Source of the DNA: Candidatus Methanoxibalbensis ujae
Lineage (GTDB): Archaea; Halobacteriota; Syntropharchaeia; Alkanophagales; Methanospirareceae
DNA length: 56,890 nucleotides
Assembly: GCA_026134085.1 (NCBI GenBank)
Contig: JAOQIN010000008.1
Span: 1-56,890 of the forward strand
Reading direction: 5' to 3'
The position numbers were made by a program, and so were the translations under genes. The notes beneath the pieces are model-generated. The model did not search any database and was not told where the DNA came from. It worked only from the letters and a program-made list of their open reading frames with translations. This document shows, piece after piece, positions 52,731-56,890 of this stretch (positions are counted from its first letter, which is position 1; each line of letters opens with the position of its first letter).

Positions 52731-53387
52731 TCATGCAGTTGCTCTCGCTATTGCGAGAAGTTCGGGTTTTACCTGAAGCAGGAAAACAACGACAGAGCCT
52801 GTGATGATCGCCTCTATCACGACCAACGGAGCATGAGCTGCCAGAAGTATAATTGCAGCATCGTGATATATGGGACTTCCCTTAATGAGATCGGTCATAA
52901 TGAGAGAGACTGATGTGAGCAAAGCGGCAAGAGCAACTGCGATTCCGCCTGAAAGTCCACTTACAACTGCGATAAGCGATTCTTTTTCTGCATTGTGCAG
53001 TCTTCCTTTCACGATCTTTGAGATGCCATATGCCACGAGCGCTGGAATGCCCATGTTAACGGTGTTTATACCTATTGTTGAGATACCTCCGTGCTGGAAG
53101 AGGAACGCCTGAAGGACGAGCCCGATGAATATGGAGGGGAATGAGAGGACACCCAGGACAATGCCGACGACACCGTTCAATATGAGATGAACAGATGACG
53201 GGCCGACGGGAATGTGAATGAGTGATGCGACAAAGAACGCGGCGGTCATTAAAGAAAGGCGGGGCATCTCATCTGCAAGCTCGGTGTATCTGCTGCTCCA
53301 CCAGAATGAGAACGCAATTATCCCCGCACTGAGTATCCAACCTGCAACGACGACCTCAGGTGATAGCACACCATCTGATATATGCAC
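52731..53387 (-). CDS. nikM: Nickel/cobalt ECF substrate-binding membrane protein (CbiM/NikM)
   Basis: The substrate subunit, about seven helices. Members start Met-His and use the N-terminal amine, His2 and further His residues to bind the metal. The ATG at 53390 would give MVHISDG, whereas the GTG at 53387 gives MHISDG, the family form; I therefore favour GTG. IHIPVGPSSVHLILNGVVG holds the other metal histidines and the conserved core. Whether Ni or Co is carried is not decidable; the CooC gene nearby favours nickel. Confidence 0.9.
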   Translation of the reverse strand: MHISDGVLSPEVVVAGWILSAGIIAFSFWWSSRYTELADEMPRLSLMTAAFFVASLIHIPVGPSSVHLILNGVVGIVLGVLSFPSIFIGLVLQAFLFQHGGISTIGINTVNMGIPALVAYGISKIVKGRLHNAEKESLIAVVSGLSGGIAVALAALLTSVSLIMTDLIKGSPIYHDAAIILLAAHAPLVVIEAIITGSVVVFLLQVKPELLAIARATA

Positions 53388-53463
53388 CATTCATGCACAC
53401 CTTCCCGCATCTTTCATACGGCCCAACCGTCAGCTCTGCACTATGCACTGCAAGCATGCTCGC

Positions 53464-54447
53464 TCATTTGCCTTTGCCTCTGTCGCCCATGCGCTTTCTC
53501 CACAGAAATAGAGCGATGCCTATCACAGTCATAGCAGATATCGCGTCAAATCCTGGCACTTTTCCCGTTATATTCGCGATTTTCTCATTCAACGTGGATA
53601 TTTTGTCCTCAATAATCTCAATCCTGCTCCTCAGCTCTCCTCCGATATCTCCTGAAGGAAACGCATCCAACACAGGAACGATGAACACTCCTCGCCTGTC
53701 CAGACCCTCCTCCTCTTTTGTCACACCGATGAACCATATGCCTGGCTCGTCAAGCGTGTAGAAAAACTCTCCGTCATCGCCTGTCTTCGCAACTCTCGTG
53801 AAAATCATGGGAGGATCCTCGGGAAATCTCTCCTCAACCCTTCTGACAAGCGTATCTGCGATTTCTTTGGTGTTATATTTCTCAACCTCAACGATCGCAT
53901 TTGCGAGCGGCTCTCCATTGAACAGCGCTTTTCCACCGAATATGAAGGATTCCTCCATGCCATATGGTCGCATGAAAGGAACGATCTCCACTTCCTGACC
54001 GACAATGGCATCCCAACCCTTCCATGCTTCCTCACCGCAGTGAATGACTGTTTTGGGATAATCAACGAGCTCATGCTCCTCAACCTCAAGCCTTGCGAAC
54101 ACGACATAATCGCCAAGCTCATCAACAGTGAACGATGTCTCATATGCCTTAACGCCCTCAACAGTTGTCTCATGCACCGCTAAATCCTCAACAGTCCCAT
54201 CCGGCTTTCTCACCTTTACCTCTGGCACAACAGGACAGTCAAACAGCTGATGCTCATACGGATGCCCCCACACAATCAGTATGTCCTTCGTGTCTCCAAC
54301 ACTTGCGATGAAATCATCATGCGTCACATTCATATCACCGCCGGGAAACAGCATGGTGAAATGTGCACTCCCAACGCCCACCATCATACAAAGTATGCCT
54401 ATGATGAGCGACAGCTCAGCTGCTGATTTGACACTTTTCCTCACCAT
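53464..54447 (-). CDS. NikK-like DUF4198 surface protein with PGF-CTERM-like tail
   Basis: About 327 residues. A signal peptide (ELSLIIGILCMMVGVGSA) is followed by HFTMLFPGG at the mature end, a DUF4198 region (GHPYEHQLFDCPVVPEVKV), an Ig-like second part (GGKALFNGEPLANAIVEVE), then a coiled coil and the C-terminal motif PGFDAISAMTVIGIALFLWRKR. That tail matches the PGF-CTERM signal cut by archaeosortase. ATG 54447 has GGAAGGTGA upstream. It precedes nikM; DUF4198 proteins act as extracytoplasmic components of nickel importers. Confidence 0.82.
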   Translation of the reverse strand: MVRKSVKSAAELSLIIGILCMMVGVGSAHFTMLFPGGDMNVTHDDFIASVGDTKDILIVWGHPYEHQLFDCPVVPEVKVRKPDGTVEDLAVHETTVEGVKAYETSFTVDELGDYVVFARLEVEEHELVDYPKTVIHCGEEAWKGWDAIVGQEVEIVPFMRPYGMEESFIFGGKALFNGEPLANAIVEVEKYNTKEIADTLVRRVEERFPEDPPMIFTRVAKTGDDGEFFYTLDEPGIWFIGVTKEEEGLDRRGVFIVPVLDAFPSGDIGGELRSRIEIIEDKISTLNEKIANITGKVPGFDAISAMTVIGIALFLWRKRMGDRGKGK

Positions 54448-54479
54448 CTTTTTATCACCTTCCAACTGATCGGGAAATT

Positions 54480-54497
54480 CGTATAAATAAATATACG
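54480..54497. promoter_or_regulatory. Perfect inverted repeat at the nik operon transcription start
   Basis: CGTATA-AATAAA-TATACG, a perfect palindrome with 6-base arms. A TATA-like tract (minus strand TTTTATATTT, plus 54521-54530) lies upstream and predicts initiation near 54499, exactly beside the palindrome, as expected for a repressor operator. It is unlike the E. coli NikR site (GTATGA-N16-TCATAC) in spacing but shares its GTAT half. Confidence 0.55.
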
Positions 54498-54520
54498 CTT
54501 TTTGCCGAACGGAAATAAAT

Positions 54521-54530
54521 AAATATAAAA
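54521..54530 (-). promoter_or_regulatory. TATA box of the nik operon
   Basis: The minus strand reads TTTTATATTT about 26 bases before the predicted start next to the palindrome at 54480-54497. Confidence 0.5.
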
Positions 54531-54579
54531 ATGAGGAGGGGTCAGGAGCTCTTCTCTTCTCTGCCACATGCATGTGCGG

Positions 54580-55515
54580 TCATTCAGGAAATCGCTCGGC
54601 GAGCAATTTGGCTGCTGATGCGGCTTTTGCGAGAAGAAGGGGGATGCTCTCCTTTGTATATATGCATGCGTTGAGTGCGAGGCTGAGTGCTCTGGCATGT
54701 GCGTCCTGAATTACCGTGTGTATTGTCTTTCTCGTCGGATAGTTTGCGTTGAGTGCGAGATTCACAGCGTTCATCTCCGCTTCAGCGAGCAAGCTTGATA
54801 CTGTTAAATTCGTCGGATATTCATATCTCATGTTAAAAGCAATGTTGAAAGCATGTTCGGCGCATTTTAGCACATCTTCAATCAACTCCTCCGGCTTCGT
54901 CCGCAGCACATCAGGCAGGAACAGCACACCGGCTTCGCGGTCGTATATCGCCTGAATCTGCAGACCCTCCTCCATCGGATATATTCCGAGCTTCGCAAGC
55001 ACATCCGCAACCTCCCGTGACACAACTTCTCCCTCTCTCACAACAACCGTCTGTTTTTTTATGACAATATTTCCGCCCTCAATTCCGGCAGGTATGCCCG
55101 CCCGCTGAAGCTCTCCAATAATCGGTCCGGGTTTGAGAGATGTCCTTCCCGCCTCCACGACAATGTCTCTCGGCGAACGAACACCTGCCTTTATCGGTGC
55201 AGGCTTCTTGCTGCGCTCTATAAGGTCATAGAGCTCAAAAGGATCAAGATTTGAGAAGACAAGCGCTGTCTGATCCGCCACACACGGAATCATATCATCA
55301 ACACCGCTTTCCTTCAGCGATAGGTGTATCAGGCTGTTCTTTGAAACACGAATGAGACATTTGTCCCTCAAATCACGCCTTATCTGCTGAAATGGCTTTG
55401 ACCGCAAACCCCTGAAGTTGACAGTCGCAACAGTCCGATATGTGTTGAGGAGCTGCTTTAATCGCTCCACTTCCTCCCGCTTCCTCTCCCTGGCTCTTTT
55501 CTTCCCACTGCCCAT
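54580..55515 (-). CDS. rpl10: Ribosomal protein L10 (P0), without the acidic C-terminal tail
   Basis: The stalk base that anchors L11 and the L12 dimers. The rRNA-binding domain is clear (ERLKQLLNTYRTVATVNFRGL, RVSKNSLIHLSL), as is the archaeal insertion domain (IIGELQRAGIPAGIEGGNIVIKK) and the helical spine that binds L12 dimers (LLAEAEMNAVNLALNANYPTR). It ends AAKLLAERFPE at residue 311, short of the Ala/Glu-rich hinge and GLGALF-like tail carried by most archaeal P0 proteins. GAGGTGAT precedes the ATG. It is the last gene of the L11-L1-L10 run; no L12 follows. Confidence 0.95.
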   Translation of the reverse strand: MGSGKKRARERKREEVERLKQLLNTYRTVATVNFRGLRSKPFQQIRRDLRDKCLIRVSKNSLIHLSLKESGVDDMIPCVADQTALVFSNLDPFELYDLIERSKKPAPIKAGVRSPRDIVVEAGRTSLKPGPIIGELQRAGIPAGIEGGNIVIKKQTVVVREGEVVSREVADVLAKLGIYPMEEGLQIQAIYDREAGVLFLPDVLRTKPEELIEDVLKCAEHAFNIAFNMRYEYPTNLTVSSLLAEAEMNAVNLALNANYPTRKTIHTVIQDAHARALSLALNACIYTKESIPLLLAKAASAAKLLAERFPE

Positions 55516-55612
55516 ATCATATCACCTCATATATCACCCCTCATATGAAAACGAGAAAACGACGACTCCGTGTCGCACTTCAGCACATCCGGTATCGTTG
55601 TCCGCGGCACCC

Positions 55613-56245
55613 CTAACGCATCCAGATCCTGACAGCCTTTCCCATTGTGGTCTTCACATATATTGAGCCTATGTTCTGCCAGCCCTTTTCAAGATTCGCC
55701 TCAATCGCTCTTATGACTGCGTATGCGTTCTCCGCGATCTCACGCGGCGACATGTTCTCGTTTCCCACCTTCACCCAGATAGTATTTGACTTTGATCTTA
55801 TCTTCACTGTCCGCTTCAAACGCTCAATGACCTTCGCTGGATCTGCTGAAGGCGGTATGGGCTCTGGCATCTTGTCCCTCGGACCGAATATGACACCAAG
55901 TGACCTTCCTATCTGCGGCATTAGCTCAGCGGATGCGATGAGGAAATCATATTCTGATGCTATTTTACGCGCTTTCTTTTTGTCAGTTTTTTTGAGTTCC
56001 TCCTCCTCTATCACATCAGCACCTGCCTCCTTTGCCTTCAACGCGAGCTCCCCCTTCGCAAATGCGCCTATATTCATATCCTTTGGCGGATGAGGAAGGA
56101 GGACACGCAGGTTCAACCTGTTCTTCGGCTGTTTTAAGTCTATGTCCTTCAGATTTATCACAATATCAACACTCTCCACAAATCTCCGAGGTTTCCTGCT
56201 CTCCAATGCCTTTTTCACTGCTTCTTCTATCTCTTCCACCTCCAT
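55613..56245 (-). CDS. rpl1: Ribosomal protein L1
   Basis: 210 residues; VESVDIVINLKDIDLKQPKNR opens the RNA-binding domain. PHPPKDMNIGAFAKG marks the strand leading into domain II, and MPQIGRSLGVIFGPRDKMPEP its end. The second half of domain I follows, including IRSKSNTIWVKVGNENM. GGAGGTG lies 8 bases before the ATG. It is preceded by the L11 gene (52 bases) and followed by L10 (about 97 bases). L1 represses its own operon in methanogens; whether it does so here is open. Confidence 0.97.
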   Translation of the reverse strand: MEVEEIEEAVKKALESRKPRRFVESVDIVINLKDIDLKQPKNRLNLRVLLPHPPKDMNIGAFAKGELALKAKEAGADVIEEEELKKTDKKKARKIASEYDFLIASAELMPQIGRSLGVIFGPRDKMPEPIPPSADPAKVIERLKRTVKIRSKSNTIWVKVGNENMSPREIAENAYAVIRAIEANLEKGWQNIGSIYVKTTMGKAVRIWMR

Positions 56246-56296
56246 ATCCTCACACCTCCTTCATCAAAGCTCTCCATTTCCGATTCGCATCCCATA

Positions 56297-56590
56297 TTAT
56301 TCGGCGAGAATGTCATCATATTTTCCCTCATCTATCTCGCGCTGAACCTCCACTGGATCCCTGTTCTCAACGCGTATGCCCATTGATTTGCATGTGCCTA
56401 TCACCTCTTTCGCTGCTTTTTTGAGAGAGATTGCCAGCATCTGCTCCTTTTTAATCTCCGCTATCTTCTTCACGCTCTCCATTGATATTGAAAGAGATTG
56501 TGCAATATCCGGCGTTATTTTCTCCACATTGAGCTCACGCTTTATAAGCATAGCAGTCGATTCTGTTGCCTTCTTCCCTTCACTTGACAT
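56297..56590 (-). CDS. rpl11: Ribosomal protein L11, C-terminal domain only
   Basis: 97 residues that align with the second domain of L11 only: TAMLIKRELNVEKI, KIAEIKKEQMLAISLKKAAKEVIGTCKSMGIRV in outline, and the end VQREIDEGKYDDILAE. This domain binds the GTPase-centre rRNA (23S helices 43/44). The usual N-terminal domain of about 70 residues with its proline-rich motif, which contacts elongation factors and L10, is absent. An in-frame TAG stands directly before the ATG, a strong GGAGGTG site 6 bases upstream confirms the start, and no other frame up to the promoter at 56718 encodes the missing domain. Confidence 0.9.
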   Translation of the reverse strand: MSSEGKKATESTAMLIKRELNVEKITPDIAQSLSISMESVKKIAEIKKEQMLAISLKKAAKEVIGTCKSMGIRVENRDPVEVQREIDEGKYDDILAE

Positions 56591-56618
56591 CTATCGCACC
56601 TCCTTTCGGATTTTTCTC

Positions 56619-56664
56619 ACACGCATCTTCACACTTTCTCACACACATCTTCACACCTGCTCCA
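56619..56664. repeat. Two-copy 23-bp direct repeat in the L11 leader
   Basis: On the minus strand GTGTGAAGATG(T/C)GTGTGAGAAA occurs twice in succession between the promoter and the L11 ribosome binding site. Confidence 0.75.
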
Positions 56665-56717
56665 CATCAGCTTTAAAACATAATAAAGCCCCTCCTCCCC
56701 ATTAAAACATAAATGTT

Positions 56718-56727
56718 GCTTATAAAG
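56718..56727 (-). promoter_or_regulatory. TATA box of the L11-L1-L10 operon
   Basis: The minus strand reads CTTTATAAGC, a near-consensus archaeal TATA box, predicting initiation near 56697 and a leader of about 107 bases. Confidence 0.65.
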
Positions 56728-56890
56728 AAAAAATGAAACGGAACGGATGAAAACGAGGAATCTGCCACCGGAGAGTGAGAAGGGGGAGTTGGAAGATAGT
56801 GATTTAAGATGATTTTAATATTGAAGCAGAAAGAAAATAGTTTTGAGAGTGCGAGCCATGCCCATAATATTTCTAATTACAAGAATTGAA
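56728..56890. other. Window end, no gene seen
   Basis: A/T-rich sequence with no open frame of useful length and no recognisable RNA. The plus strand may hold the start of an unrelated transcript past the window. Confidence 0.5.

Overview
This window is archaeal chromosomal DNA. It carries archaeal-type ribosomal proteins (L12, S6e, L10/P0, L1, L11), aIF5B, RNase P protein Pop5, an Lsm protein, NMD3, TATA-box promoters, and two tRNA genes without encoded CCA. Several genes point to an anaerobic euryarchaeon with C1 and nickel metabolism: a nickel/cobalt ECF transporter, CooC, an FmdE-domain protein, a formate-dehydrogenase-alpha-like protein, the tetraether lipid synthase Tes, and the futalosine menaquinone genes mqnE-mqnA. 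This fits relatives of Archaeoglobus, Syntrophoarchaeum or ANME-1 (Methanophagales). The lineage is inference; no marker here proves it.

Layout. 1-1.5 kb: the end of a flavoprotein gene, then decayed or very small ORFs. 1.5-7 kb: tRNA-Glu and rpl12, a class II aldolase, Pop5, a deoxyadenosine-type deaminase, a DUF92 membrane protein and thiDN. 7.1-8.9 kb: a CRISPR array of 25 identical repeats with a promoter-bearing leader. 9-14.3 kb: a co-directional run infB-rps6e-cas6-tes-thioredoxin ending tail-to-tail with the array; cas6 is the only cas gene seen. 14.4-22.3 kb: a DtxR-type regulator with its own operator, an M24 peptidase, DUF2117, HD phosphohydrolase, AmmeMemoRadiSam enzyme, Yip1 protein, and a deoxycytidylate deaminase interrupted by an intein. 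22.4-27 kb: TadA/TadC secretion or pilus genes with a KaiC-like protein that lacks a Walker A motif. 27-34.3 kb: an FdhA-like protein, the LemA/DUF2207 pair, NMD3, and tandem cohesin-domain surface proteins. 34.5-37 kb: trpE-trpG. 37-45 kb: a radical SAM/SPASM protein, mqnE-mqnA, proC, lsm, a GC-rich candidate structured RNA, and a PIN-ATPase-KH protein. 45.6-54.5 kb: a metal and C1 block (FmdE protein, membrane protein, cooC, coaBC behind tRNA-Ala, and nikK-nikM-nikL-cbiQ-cbiO). 54.6-56.7 kb: the ribosomal stalk operon rpl11-rpl1-rpl10.

Three things stand out. First, the ribosomal stalk is unusual: L11 consists of its C-terminal domain only, with its own ribosome binding site and promoter; L10 lacks the usual acidic C-terminal tail; and L12 is encoded elsewhere, next to tRNA-Glu. 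Second, short tandem DNA repeats have expanded both between genes and inside conserved proteins (a ~70-residue Lys/Glu block in Pop5, a ~70-residue Ser/Ala-rich block in TrpE, Ser-rich and Arg/Lys-rich linkers elsewhere). Third, the dCMP deaminase intein sits three residues before the catalytic HAE motif and keeps its splicing residues.

Functions come from recognised motifs and sequence resemblance judged by eye; no database search was run.
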